The translations under genes were made by a program, and so were the position numbers. 64,000 nucleotides of DNA. Source: Saccharum officinarum. Its lineage: Eukaryota; Streptophyta; Magnoliopsida; Poales; Poaceae. The notes beneath the pieces are model-generated. The model saw only the letters and a list, made by a program, of their open reading frames with translations. It was not told where the DNA came from and made no database searches. The stretch is from assembly GCA_020631735.1 (NCBI GenBank), contig CM036221.1:17403381-17467380 (forward strand), read 5' to 3'. Within the stretch, counting starts at the first letter, position 1. The number at the start of each line of letters is the position of its first letter. Positions 22,547 through 33,950 of this stretch are shown here, piece by piece.

Positions 22547-24531
22547 CACCCGCCAACACCCCTATGTCTACCACATTACTCTACTTCAATTAGCAACTTA
22601 TTAATAACACAATTATCTAGTTAATAACATTATTTGTGGTTTGATTTTTTTGTTGTCCCTCTTTATTAATCTCTAATAGCATATTATGTAATTCAGAATT
22701 AGGACTTCCTAATATTTTCTCCATCTTTTTGTGCTTTTTATTATTTCCTACTAAATATCTAGTTCGTCCTCATATGCCAGTGTTTTCAGTGTTGTCCTCA
22801 CAGGAAAAGAGAGAGTGTGTGCTTTTGTTGCATTGCATCCCGGCCACCCGCCAGGGGTTCCGATCCTCACCTAGCGCCATGCCTCGTAATCACGGGAAGC
22901 TCAAGATCCAATGGATCATCGAGAACGCCACGCTGAACGCGACGTTCCGGAAGCGCCGCGCTGTGCTGCTGGAGAAGGCAAAGGAGCTCTCCATCCTCTG
23001 CAAAATCCCTGTGGCCATGACAGTGTAAGGCCCCAGTAACGCCGAGCCGGCGTTCTGGCCGTTGGAGCTTGACGAGGCCAAGGGCATCATGCAGAAGTAT
23101 TTAGAGCTGCCTAAGGCTTCCAAGGAGAAGCACAGGCTGGACAACGAGGACTTCCTGTGCCAGGCCTTGAAGAAGATGGGGAAACAGTTCAAGAGCTACA
23201 AGGCCACCAATTGCCATCAGGTCGAGGTCAACCTCATCCTCAACGACATCATGGCCCCCGAGCTCAGGAGCACTGTCTACAAGCACCTAAACTTGCTCAC
23301 CTCGGCCACAGCGGCGGTCGTTCCGCCGCCGCTTGCACGAGAAGAAGCTGCGGCTGCGGGGCATGTGTCGTCGCAGCAGGAGCCACTGATGGTGGCGCCA
23401 CTTGCTGTGGCACCGCCGATGGTGGCAAACGCACCGCTGTTTGTGCACCGCTGCCGCTGGAACCCGAGCTGCTCTGGTGCCACCGCAGGAGCCCCTGATG
23501 GCACCGTCGCAGGAGCCACTGATGGTGCCACCGTTTGCGATGGCACCACCAATGGTAGCTGATTGCTGATGTTGTCAAGGTGTTAGAGAAGCATGACATG
23601 CGGTTAAGAAGGTGATGGAGAAGCGCACTACCGACACAATCAACAACAACCTCATCGTGTGTTAATTACGAGTTTTATTACTTCATTTTGATTCTTGCCT
23701 ATATGCATTTTGAATGCATGTGTCACACACACACGCATCTTATTTGTGGGTCACACATATACTCGTATACAAAATGAACAAGGTTGATATTTTCTAGATA
23801 ATTGAACTTATTAGAGTGGTGCTAGACCATATTCTGTGAGAGCAAGTTTCATAACTTTTTCTTGAAGACTCATCATGTCATGAACATTTATTTGTGTAGC
23901 ACATGTCCTAGTAAATTGAAGTTAGGCACGTATCCACATGTGTATCTTAGTAGGAAAAAATATTTTTTGATTTGCCAACTGTGTTGTGTCATCAAATCGA
24001 TATTTTTGTCCCTCTTCTATGTTTATACTTTGTCCCTCTTCTGTGTTTGGAATCAAACACAATTTCAAATAGGTCAGCCACACACCCACACGGGCTATAA
24101 AATGAGCATCTCTCCATCCCTATTCTCACACCAACCAAGAGAGCACCTTATTTCCTCTCCTTCTCTAGCATTCTGAGAGTTGCTCTGTTTTAGCAAAGCT
24201 CACTGGAGCGTCAAGATCCCATGGATCGCCAACAAGAACGTGTGGTTGGTGGTGTTCCTGAGGGGCCACGCCACGGTGCTCCAGGAGACTGAGGAGCTCT
24301 CTAGCCCACAATGATGTCTCTGTCCCCATGGTGATGAACAATGTTGGTGAGGTCGAGCCAACCATTTAGCCGGCAGCGTCAGAGGCCAAAGTCGTCCTAG
24401 AGAGGTACGCAGCTAGCCCCTCGAAGAACACGATGGATCATGAGAAATGATATCCCAGTGTATCGTGGAGCTCAAGATGCTCAAACACCTAGTGGTGGAG
24501 GGAAGGGGAGATGGGGCTGAGGGGCGCCTGG
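22547..24531 (+). repeat. MADS array unit 5 (2.0 kb)
   Basis: Full-length unit with gene A copy 5 and gene B N-half. Confidence 0.87.
22879..23600 (+). pseudogene. MADS gene A, copy 5 (nonsense, deletion, frameshift)
   Basis: Begins MPRNHGKLKIQWIIENATLN and keeps FRKRRAVLLEKAKELSILCK, then stops at TAA 23026-23028 (CAA in copy 3, TCA in copy 4). The same frame then stays open to 23562. Compared with sister copies about 36 bp are missing after DIMAPEL, and a 4-bp loss near 23448 puts the C-terminal repeats out of frame. Confidence 0.78.
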
Positions 24532-24575
24532 CACTTGCCAACACTCCTAATAAGTCTGCCACATTACTCTACTTC

Positions 24576-25258
24576 ATGGTCGCGAGCCAGATCCGCAAAT
24601 TCCGGCTGTCTGCAATGGATCTAGATCCGCAAATTCGGGGCTGCCTGCAATGGATCCAGAGCCCCTGCGTGGATCCTCCCTGTACGGATTGTTAGAGTGA
24701 GAGGAGCTGAGGGGGGCAACGGATGCTGAAACAACAGTGGATCCAGTGGTTGCGACTTACCTTGGCGTTGGCGCCATGGTCACGAGCAGGGAGGAAGTCG
24801 CTGCAATGGGTGTCGCGCGCTTGCAGTGACCGCGCTGGGGGTCGCGCTCGTGGGCACGGTGCAACCTTGCAGGGGAGTCGCCGCGTGCGGCGGAGGAGTC
24901 GCGGTGGGGCATGGGGCGGTGGGGGGGGGAAAGATTGAAATGTATTAGGGTTTTTCAAGCCGGACGCAGGTATAGAGCTGCTCTAAATTTGGTCTGACAA
25001 GTGGGCTCAATCTAATGTTCTGCGTGCGCAGGCCTAATCCAATGTTCCGGCGGACCGGTGGACCTAAATAACAAGATATACCGACTGACTATCCAACGCA
25101 AAACCAAAATAAAAATACCGACTGACCTTCAGATGAGAAAACAAGAAACAATGACCGACTCTCTGTTAGTAAGTTATACCGACCGACAGTCCAACGGCCG
25201 GTATTTTGATACTTTTACCGACCCATTGTCCGACGCTAAGTTGGGCTGTGGTACAGTG
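24576..25258. other. 685-bp insertion inside array unit 6
   Basis: Sister units read ACTTCAATTAGC without a break here. The insert carries a short internal repeat (GATCCGCAAATTC twice, 24592-24660), a GC-rich middle and a tail rich in CCGAC motifs. No convincing TIRs or target duplication were found, so its class is unknown. Confidence 0.55.
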
Positions 25259-25460
25259 TCAATTAGCTACTTAATAATCCAATTAGCTAGTTAATGATAT
25301 TATTTGTGGTTTGTTCTCTTCTCCTCCCTCTATATTAATCTCTAATAGCATATTATGTAATTAAGAATTAGGTCTTTCTAATATTTTCTCCATCCTTTTT
25401 GTGCTTTTTATTATTTCCTACTAAATATCTAGCTCGTCCTCACAAACCAGTGTTGTCGGT

Positions 25461-25772
25461 GTGTGTCTCTGGCTAGCGGTGCTGGAGACCATGGTCATGC
25501 TGCAGAGGTACGCAACAACTGACTCCTCGAGGAACACGTTGGACCAAGATGAGTTCCTAGGTGGGCGCATCGCCAAGCTGAAGACGCAGGTCAAATACCA
25601 AAAGGCCGCCAATGACGAAGCGAAGGCCAACCTCGTCCTCCACGACATCATCCGGGGCCACAAGGACCTCGGTGATGTGCCCCTCGAGCTCCTTGCCAAC
25701 GTCAAGAAGGTGTTTGAGAAGCGCATGGAGGAAGCTACCGACACAATCAACAATAACCTCATCATGTGTTAA
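25461..25772 (+). pseudogene. C-terminal half of MADS gene B
   Basis: A 103-codon open stretch: WLAVLETMVMLQRYATTDSS, then DEFLGGRIAKLKTQVKYQ, then VFEKRMEEATDTINNN and stop. The LQRY...LDQDEFL..RIAKLK pattern is what follows the MADS box in M-gamma proteins. It starts at the residue where the gene B N-halves of the other units break off, so it supplies the missing C-terminal half. The MADS box itself is absent. Confidence 0.65.
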
Positions 25773-26279
25773 TTATGAGTTTTATTACTTCATTTTGATT
25801 GTTGCCTATATATGCATTTTGAATCCATGTGTCACACATGTGCGCATCTTATTTGTGGGTCACACTTACACTCGTATACAAAATTAACAAGGTTTATACT
25901 TTCTAGATAATTGAACTTTTTAGAGTGGTGCTAGACCATGTTCTTTGTTAGTGACACTTAAAATTGAGGTGTACTTCTCTGTCATAGTCACACTTAATTA
26001 CCTTTAATTATTATACCTATAAATCCTATAGTTTATACCCATAGGAGTACACTGCTGTTAGTAATTACTAGAGATTCGTGATATTCTACGATTATTCAGT
26101 GAGAGGAACAATGAGAGTAACATTCATAAATTTTTCTTGACACGTCAATATATCATGAACATTTTTTTGTGGAGCATGTGTCCGGTAAAATGAGGATAGG
26201 CATCTATCCACAATTATATTGTGTCCTAGTGGAAAAATAACTTTTTATCTACCCAACTATGTCGTGTCATCAAATATCT

Positions 26280-26840
26280 CTTGCACTCTTCCTTGTTTTG
26301 AAGCAGACACACTTCCATGTTGGCTGCCACACGGGCTACAAAAGAGGCCCCCTCGATCATCGTTCTCACACGAACCGAGCATAAACGACAACATTGTTTT
26401 CCTACATCACGAGGGTTTCCTTTTCTGTGTCATGCATGGCTAGCCAATGACTCAAGATCCAAAATGTGCCGTGAAAAAGAGCGGCAAGCAGTGACGCCAA
26501 GCTGATCGTGAAGAAAAAGGAGCTTTCTTCCCTCTGCAACGTTTGCATGATGGAGGCCGAGCCGACCGTATGGTTAGTGGCACTGGGGGCCATGGGCATC
26601 CTAAGAGGTATGCAAATGTGACTCCTCTAAGGATATGATCGGTCATGATGAGATCGAAGTTCTTGCACAAGTGCATTGCAAAGATGAGGGTGCAGGTAGG
26701 ACACAAAGTGGCTACCCACCACGAAAGAGGGTGTCAACCTCTTTCACCTTGACAACTTTTGGAGGCCCCACCGGCATCATGCAGAGGTATGCTATTGACT
26801 CTTCTAATAACTTGATTGGTCACTAGGAGTTCCTGCACCG
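26280..26840 (+). pseudogene. Remnant of another MADS gene B-like copy
   Basis: Flank similarity (TGTCCGGTAAAATGAGGATAGG and a decayed TATA at about 26335) continues from the array. Fragments such as KKKELSSLCNV (about 26510) and AEPTVWLVALGA (about 26560) resemble the MADS domain and the EP.W motif, but frames are broken throughout. About 160 bp at 25937-26097 are an extra insertion in the flank. Confidence 0.55.
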
Positions 26841-27478
26841 ACGCAATGCAAATACTAGATGATACTGCGCGTTGTTGCGGTGTAGTGCTCTACAAATCAT
26901 GGATCAACATTTAAATATCAAATTTGAAAAAAACGAAAGAGAACGAATTAAAAAAAGATAATAAGCTCATAGCCACATCAATCCGTCTTTGCTTTCTCAG
27001 GCAGGCCACACGACCCAATAAGACCACACGCACGTGCAACCCCTTTGCCATCAACCTTTTCAGGATCGTGACTCCGTGGAGCGTCCGTGAGTCCCTCCGC
27101 ACGCCTCGTACCCAAAATCCTCGATTCCCTGATCTGTGTCTGATCAGGCGACGACCACCCTCGGATACTCCTGCATCCAGCGACGGCTGGCTCCTGCATC
27201 TGGCTGGCGGGGAGGGCTCCGGGCGCTTGGTGGCGGACTGGCGGTGGCCGGCCAGGCTCCTAGGGGACCTGCGCCTGGTGGGCGGCCGACGGAAGCTGGG
27301 GCCAACCGGCGAAGGGGCAGCGGCGGCCAGTGGCAATCCGCAGCCAGCTTAGCGCCGTCGTTGTCACCGGAAGCGAGCGGCACTGTGACGCACGACCTAC
27401 TGTTGGCGGCAGAAGCGGCACGGACGCGGGCGCTCGGACTGGGACGCGTCGCGCACTGCATCCACGTGGTTCCTCTGC

Positions 27479-27488
27479 GCTCTCCTTG

Positions 27489-27549
<61 letters not shown>

Positions 27550-27616
27550 CCGGCAGCAGAGCTGCCTATTGTATTAAAAAGAAGATAGCCTAAGAAGAGA
27601 GCTCTCCTTGTTATAT
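27479..27616 (-). mobile_element. Short LINE 3' stub with (AT)28 tail and 16-bp target duplication
   Basis: GCTCTCCTTGTTATAT occurs at 27479-27494 and again at 27601-27616. Between them, on the minus strand, is a segment ending in a GGCAGCTCTGCTGCC hairpin and GGTTC followed by a long TA run, which resembles 3' ends of plant L1-type LINEs. Only about 50 bp plus the tail are present, so it is extremely 5'-truncated. Confidence 0.55.
27491..27546. repeat. (AT)28 microsatellite
   Basis: Uninterrupted AT dinucleotides, probably the 3' tail of the LINE stub. Confidence 0.95.
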
Positions 27617-27929
27617 GAGCACTGCGAGCAACGATTTAATGGCAGGTGGTGAAGGAGAAGGTGGGAAGGCCGAAGCGGAAGGAGAGCAAATAGAGGGAAC
27701 TCAGTACTCAGCAGACACGGATGTTCAGTTACTATACCACAAATTGGAGTTACCGAGAACCACCTGCGTATTGATCTGTGGTTGTGGGTCTTCGGATGAC
27801 GTGGCTTCACCTAATCACAGAGAAATCAGTGAGTGGGGTTCTCCTATTTAGGTATAGTAGATGAGACTGCGCATAGAAAAAAATCAAAGCTAGCAACCAC
27901 GGGTATTGTCGTGGCCTCGTAACCGTGGC

Positions 27930-28800
27930 AGTAATTGGGTAGTTCTATGTGGGTCGATGTGTGTACCACCAGTGGCTTAAGCACTGAAAACACAAGGGGT
28001 TTATCCTGGTTCAGACGTCTAAGCCCTATGTCTAGCAGCGCTGCTCTTCGTGTTAGGAATGCTCAATCGAGAGTTCTTAGGAGTCGAGAGAGTTAGATAT
28101 AAGGGGAAGCGCTATGCTAATCTAAGGCTTTGATCGGGTTCGGTCACCCATCTTCGTCTAGCTAGTTGCGATCTGACCGGTTGTGTCTTGTGGCTTGGTT
28201 CCTCTGGCTAGGTTCCTATCCCTTCTACGGGAGCCCATGCCTTCATTTATATACTGGGGAGGCCATGGGAGCACAAATCGAATGGTTTCTTCCTAGGGTT
28301 TCTCATCCTATGCTTTAGTCTTCTTGGCGTCGCCGGTCCTGCTTTGTCTTGTAGCTAGGGGCCAACAAAGTCACAACCATCCCGTGACACCACTGCTATA
28401 GCATGGCGTCGACCACCAGGTGTTGTCTGCTGCTGTTGTGCCTTCTCCTGCCAGGAGGGGACTACGATGCGGACCTCGAGCCCTCAACTAAACTGGCTCG
28501 GAGGGTTCCTTGTCCTGACGCGTCATGCCCTGAGCATGACGCTGCCAAGGGAGTGGCCGATAGTGCCTCATGATTGTGGAACAGAATGGTGGTCCGACGT
28601 GTCTGTTATTCTACATCTTGTCAGGCTCTGGGCGCCTGACAGATTTCGGGGCTTACTTCCAGCGTTGCCCAGGGTGAGTGCCCAACCCGAGCAAAGATGG
28701 GGCGACCACGGGAGCTCTTGCCCCGCTAGGACTCCCCTTGGTCAAGACCCTATGCCTTTGCCGAGCCCCCAAGCCAGGGCGGCTTGCAGCAGGGACCTGA
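27930..28800. mobile_element. Probable LTR-retrotransposon LTR fragment
   Basis: The phrase CACAAGGGGTTTATCCTGG with TTCAGACGTCTAAGCCCTA and a TATATA-like motif near 28247 resemble grass retrotransposon LTRs. No TG...CA borders, PBS or coding domain were found, so limits and family are uncertain. Confidence 0.35.
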
Positions 28801-28859
28801 TCCTTCTTCACAGGAGCATATTTTTTTCTTATTTTTACTACTTCTAAATGAATTTAAAA

Positions 28860-29095
28860 AAGTTTGAAATTAGGAATCATTTTAGGGGTGGTAGATCTAA
28901 CAAAAAAACAATCCTAAAAATATATTTTTAAGGGTAGTTGTTTTAAAAGAACCGTCCCTGAAAATCGATATCTAGAAACGGTTTTTAAATCGCTCCTAAA
29001 ATCACTTCTTTTTACAATCGATGGTATAGTAATGATTTTGAAAACTGGTCATGGAGATAGTTTTTGACCATGAGCAAAAATCTTTTATGTACTAA
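28860..29095. mobile_element. Degenerate CACTA (En/Spm) terminal region
   Basis: Repeated AACGG/CGTCCC motifs in both orientations (AAGAACCGTCCCTGAAAATC, GAAACGGTTTTTAAATCGC) look like the subterminal repeats of grass CACTA elements. The expected terminus is present only as a decayed TGTACTAATG near 29094. Confidence 0.4.
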
Positions 29096-30592
29096 TGACA
29101 GACAAGAAATCAGTTTTACATGTTTTCTTTGCTTGCGCCATGGCTAAATATGTTTCAAGTATATTCAGTTTTTAAGGCTAAAAATGCTATCTGCTCTGAT
29201 GAGACGCGAGTGAAATCACGTACAGAGGTTATTTGCATGATTTGTTCTTTTCTATCATAGTGGGCAGGACTGCAGTGTGGACGGAACTCGTCTCTCGGTA
29301 GCCAGGTGACAAGGTGTGTGGAGGTCCAGTTTTACCTCAATTCGCGGGGATTGATCCCACAATGCTCTTGTGAATTGAGAACTGGTTGGTGTTAATTTTA
29401 ACCAAGACAAGGTTGGAGTTTTGTTATCCAGGCTGTTTCAGTAGTCTTTTGCCGGCGTGGCTTCTAATCGCTGGTTGATTAGCGTCACTGGCTAATCTTT
29501 GTGTCGGTGATTCTGCTTCCAACTGTTTTTGAACGTTTTGTAATTTCGCTATACATAATGAAATTCGGATTCCCATTGTGGAAACAAAATTAGTACCGTG
29601 TATAAATAATCAAAAAAGGTTTTGTTGATCCAATTGTAATGGTAACATTTGCCTATGGTTGATTTAAAAAGAAAAGAAAAAAGTATAATGATGAGGATTC
29701 ATCCTTGCTTGTTGTCCCCGGCTCGCCGGCGGCCGTGACACCCCTACTCTTGATCCTGTGCTTGTGAATAATGTAACGCAGAATCCGTAGTACGTACTGT
29801 GCTTTGACTGTGATGTTGTGCTAGATTCTGCTCGATGATGATGGTGCTGATTATAAATCTTTCTAGGATCGGATTTCTTTGTTTTTTTTTGAGAGGACTT
29901 CTTTGTTTGTGAACAACATTGGACGATGTGGATATTGTCATGAACATGGGCCTCAATGCTGGGCTGAACTTTGGGTCTTGCTTCCGAGGCCCTTCGTTGG
30001 GACAGCAATAAGGTGGGATTATATTAAAATGTCCAGGCAACATCAGAACGAGGCATCCAACAGAACTGATGGATTCTCCTCAGTATCGGGGACATGAACC
30101 AATAAAGTTAGTGCAGAACTGCAACCAGTTCAGATCTCCAGAAATACTATAAGTCCATGCATGTATCGGGGTGACGAATACATGCATGCATCTCTGACAG
30201 ATGCATGATGGCCTCAAAAGCAACAACATACTAATGTTGTGTTGTGGTACAGTCACTAAATCTCTCCAAGATAGCACACACACACACCATGATCCTATCA
30301 TCCATGTGTCTGTGCCAGCAACGGGGATTCATCAGACTCAACCATACATGCTATGCAAGCCACACAAAACCAACTGCAAAATGTTTCAGAACTAATAAAA
30401 AGTTGCATGCCGCCTCGGCAGTCTGCAGGTATATGTAGCCGCAGCTGTCTCGCCAAGAGCTTGCTTTGCAATGAAGAATATGGCTGCGTAGGAGTATATA
30501 TACTGGTGGATTGGATCGATCCCGTCTCGCCGGCTCGCCGGCATGGACGGGCACGGACGGATCGGATGGATGGATGAAGGTTTGTGTGGCGG
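29096..30592. other. Intergenic stretch without recognisable gene
   Basis: ORFs here are short and frameshifted and match no family I know. The part at 30200-30590 may be 3' flank of the small minus-strand gene beginning at 30593. A small CA run lies near 30280. Confidence 0.4.
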
Positions 30593-30968
30593 TCACGAGG
30601 CGGCGGCGCTGCAGATCCTGGCCTTATCGAGCATGGACCACATGACCTGCACATCCTCGTACGTGCACGCCATCACCTCGCCGTAGAGCTGCGACCTCTC
30701 CATCTCGCCGCTGTGCTCCATGGCTGTAGCAGTAATAGTGGAGAAGCACCATACATGAGCATCTGTTTCATCGACGGTAAGAGGAGGAGACTGATCGATC
30801 GAGCACCATGAAAACCCAAGCCAACCAGCACATTTAATTACCTGATGAAGAAGGAGATTGTTGGTGTCGTTGGTGATGGTGGCCATGGCGCGGCGTCTTC
30901 TTGCTGTCGCGCTGCGGATTGAGCATCTTCCTGAAGGGCGACGTGATGGTGCGCACCCAAGAACCCAT
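30593..30968 (-). CDS. Small two-exon plant protein of unknown function (85 aa)
   Basis: Exon 1 is 30968-30842 and exon 2 is 30723-30593, with a 118-bp GT-AG intron that keeps the frame (codon split G|CC). The product begins MGSWVRTITSPFRKMLNPQR, has a basic, His/Gln/Ser-rich middle, and ends with an acidic conserved-looking block containing ERSQLYGEVMACTYEDVQVM and WSMLDKAR. A TATATAT box lies at 31143-31149, about 175 bp upstream of the ATG. I recall small conserved plant proteins with the same N-terminal MGSW-RTIT and LYGEVMAC-YEDV motifs, without known function. No transmembrane or signal segment is evident. Both ends, the splice sites and the promoter agree, so I think it is a real gene. 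Confidence 0.75.
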
Positions 30969-31142
30969 GATGCAATCCGCTAGATGTTTCTGTATCGTAC
31001 AAATAAGCACACTAGCTTGCTATGGGATCAATGGACGTCGTCTTCTGTGTGCCGGATCGGAGTCACTGTGTATGTATGGGATCAAAGAAGTACACTGTGC
31101 TGTGGCAAACAACAGCTACTCTGCGGGGTCCTGAGAGCCCAC

Positions 31143-31149
31143 ATATATA
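31143..31149 (-). promoter_or_regulatory. TATA box of the 85-aa gene
   Basis: TATATAT on the minus strand in a GGGGGTATATATGTGGG context, about 175 bp before the start codon. Confidence 0.5.
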
Positions 31150-32456
31150 CCCCCAACCCATCCATGGCGAGAGGAGAGAGAAATGAAAGCAGAGATTGAA
31201 GCTAGAGTGAGGAGAGAGGAAGGTGGGAGGCAAGATCCGGAAGACAAGAGTGGTGGGGGTGCACGTTGATGTCGAGCGAAGAAACACAAGTTTATTAGGC
31301 CTACGTACTATACATTGAAAAGCATCTTGGCGCGTAAGTGGCGCGTCGGCCATATATACTCCCCGCGAGCGGCGAGCCGCCGGATCGTCGGAGCTCCGGA
31401 GATCGGACGGCGCTCCGTGGGTTGGGCTAGACAAGGAGCGTGACGCACATGCTTCCTGATAATGAGAAGGGGAAAGGAATCGTCTCTGCCTTGTTTATTG
31501 TTCCTATTCCGTTAAGTAAGCATTCCGGTCACATTACAGTATCGCTTTGAGATACGTATGTGTATAGGAGTAGTTAAATGTTGACGATTTGATATATATT
31601 GCTGCAAAATCATGCAAGGATATTTGATATTTACGTGAAAACTAAGACTGTGAATATATGTAAGTTTGCATAAATACAAAAGATGGATACATACATACAT
31701 GAAAAGCATGTAAGGTTTAATAATTATCTAAAGGGTGATCTTGCCAAGAAGTACATAGTTCAGCTGTCTAACTTTGTTGTCAAATTTGTGTTTTTTGGAC
31801 ATGGCATTAACATGTAATAGCAAGAGGACATCCACGCGCAGCGCATTGGTAAGTAGATTGACGTTGTGTTACAGATGGTCCATGTAGTGCCACGTAATAT
31901 TGAGTCGATTTATTAAACGACTCGTGTATTGAAATGCTATCTCATGGGTTGTCGAGTAGTAACTCATAATCGCTTAATTTGTGCATAGAACAAACGAATG
32001 GTATGGGTCACACCTCACATGACAACAACTCATATAACAGTGCAGAAGCTATCTCATATATGTAATTCTATATTTTAGCTTATGAGACGGTTGTTTCACA
32101 AAATAAACACTTCGTCTCCTATTACCTCCCTCCTCTACTCCATGTATATATCATAGAAAAAAAATCATATATGCTTCTGTATGAGACGGTCTACATGTGA
32201 CTGCTGACGCGTTGCCATAAGAGTGCCAAGGCCGTTGTTTTTCAGATCAGGGAGTAAAAGGCAGGAGGACAACATGACCTTTTTGTGTGGAAATGCAAGT
32301 GCGAACAGAATCATGCAACGGTGGGGACACGGCGCGCATGGCGGCACGTGCTGCGTTGTGCATGGCTCTGTGCACCGGCCGGGCGATGCTTTGAACGAAC
32401 GTTAAATAATTTTTTTTAAAAAAAGGCAGTATAGTAATCGTGAGGTTGCTGCAGGC

Positions 32457-32801
32457 AAGGTTTTCATTATCGGAAATTAAAATTTATCGGACGTCATGGA
32501 TAAAGAGGATAAGCAAGATATATCGGAAATATCGGACCAAATTCAAAAAAAATTAATTTTTTTTCAAAAAATTTGTAGAATTTGACTTGAAACTATTCCT
32601 AAGATATTAAACATCACTTGTTCACAAATCAAAACAAGAATAAATCATTACAAGTGTCGGACCGTCACGTGGCTGATTTTGGATTGTCTGTTTAGAAACA
32701 GAAAAGAAAAGAAAATTTTGGCTGATATCAAATTTTATCGGACCCCGGAGATAAAAAGAAAATTTCAGAAATATCGACTTTCGGCCTATAAAAAAACCCT
32801 G
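32457..32801. mobile_element. Mutator-type MITE with 9-bp target duplication
   Basis: 345 bp flanked by GCTGCAGGC at 32448-32456 and 32802-32810. Ends are imperfect inverted repeats (AAGGTTTTCATTATCGG versus the complement of CCTATAAAAAAACCCTG). The interior is A/T-rich with repeated ATATCGGA motifs and has no coding potential. A 9-bp duplication fits the Mutator superfamily. Confidence 0.65.
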
Positions 32802-33102
32802 GCTGCAGGCGCACATGCAAGGCACGGAGGAGGAGCCGGAGCCGGAGGTGATGGGCACAGCCGGGGTCAGGGGCGGGGCCTGTGAGCCCGCGCGCCGCCC
32901 AGGCCTGCTGCGAGATGCATGCACGCATGTTTCCCGCGTACAGCCGGCCGCCGCGCCCGGCCCGGGCCAACCTCTGTCTGTCTCTGACCTCTCTCTGCCC
33001 ATGAAGATGATGAACGCGTCTCAGCACAGTAGTGCTACTGTGCTTACCTTCTGCTACACTTTCTGCACATCGCTTTGACCCTTGCATTTGTCGCTTTGCT
33101 TT

Positions 33103-33346
33103 GGCTGTGTTCACTTCGCGAAAAGTAGGTGAAAAGTTACTGTAGCATCTTTCGTTGTTATTTGGTAAAATTTATCCAATCATGGACTAACTAGGCTCAA
33201 AAGATTCGTCCCGATATTTACAGACAAACTATGCAATTAGTTATCTTTTTTACCTACATTTAATGCTCCATGCATGTGTCGAAAGATTTGATGTGATGGG
33301 TGTAAGAGGAAATATTTTGGGTTGGGATGGGGAAGTGAACAAGGCC
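33103..33346 (-). mobile_element. PIF/Harbinger-like MITE, copy 1
   Basis: 244 bp with 14-bp TIRs (GGCTGTGTTCACTT and the complement of AAGTGAACAAGGCC), flanked by TTT on both sides. It is homologous, in opposite orientation, to 51513-51755. Confidence 0.7.
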
Positions 33347-33659
33347 TTTGTGCGCAATAATAAACCATATGCTCTCTCCCTCTCTCTCTCATCAGTTTGC
33401 AAAACATGGCATAAACAACCGCCCCTGGCCGCCGCCGCCGGCCACCGTGACGACCGGCCAACGTTAACGGTTTATCGGTGTCCGGTAGCATCAGCTATGT
33501 TTATTTATCTTATGACAGAGTATCTAATGATGCACGACACCACATGAAAACATTTAATGGCTCCATTAGCGAGCGAGAAGAAACTGTGGTAGTGTTTGCG
33601 GTGGCGGTGGACTGATCGACGGCGTCCGTAGTGGAGCGCACTCATCTAGTACTTGATAC

Positions 33660-33950
33660 TGAATAAGAGCATGGTCAATAAAAGAGTTAAGTACTTGGCT
33701 ATAACTCAAGTCATAAGAGTCAAGTTATACAATAGTTATCTCCTATTTAGCTATAAAAATATTTTTTTATTATTATATGGTAACATGTCTTACTTTCTTT
33801 TTCTTATTCCTCCTCACATGCAATATTGTTTGGGCCCACATCCGTGCCCAGTTTGTTGCTTACCTGAGAGCCAAGCTATCTTTTCTTTCCTCTCCTCTCT
33901 CTTCCACATCAGTAAAAATACTGACTAGTTTGACTATAGGCCCATTATTG
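33660..33950. mobile_element. Possible MITE
   Basis: GAGCATGGTCAATAAAAGAG at the left and TTGACTATAGGCCCA at the right resemble the ends of a dispersed A/T-rich grass MITE with weak inverted ends (TGGTCAA/TTGACTA). No target duplication was identified. Confidence 0.35.

Larger units (their letters stand above)
24532..25930 (+). repeat. MADS array unit 6 (partial, rearranged)
   Basis: Starts with the unit phrase (CACTTGCCAACACTCC), is interrupted at about 24576 by 685 bp of unrelated DNA, then resumes with the gene A upstream flank at about 25259. At about 25460 that flank joins the C-terminal half of gene B instead of gene A, followed by the usual 3' flank. Confidence 0.75.

Noticed and set aside
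26877..26886. CGGTGTAGTG, which could be a CACTA terminus
   Set aside because: No subterminal repeats next to it and no partner end; probably chance.
26924..27588. Two GC-rich ORFs of 142 and 150 codons
   Set aside because: They overlap in different frames, one runs into the AT microsatellite, and there is no recognisable domain.
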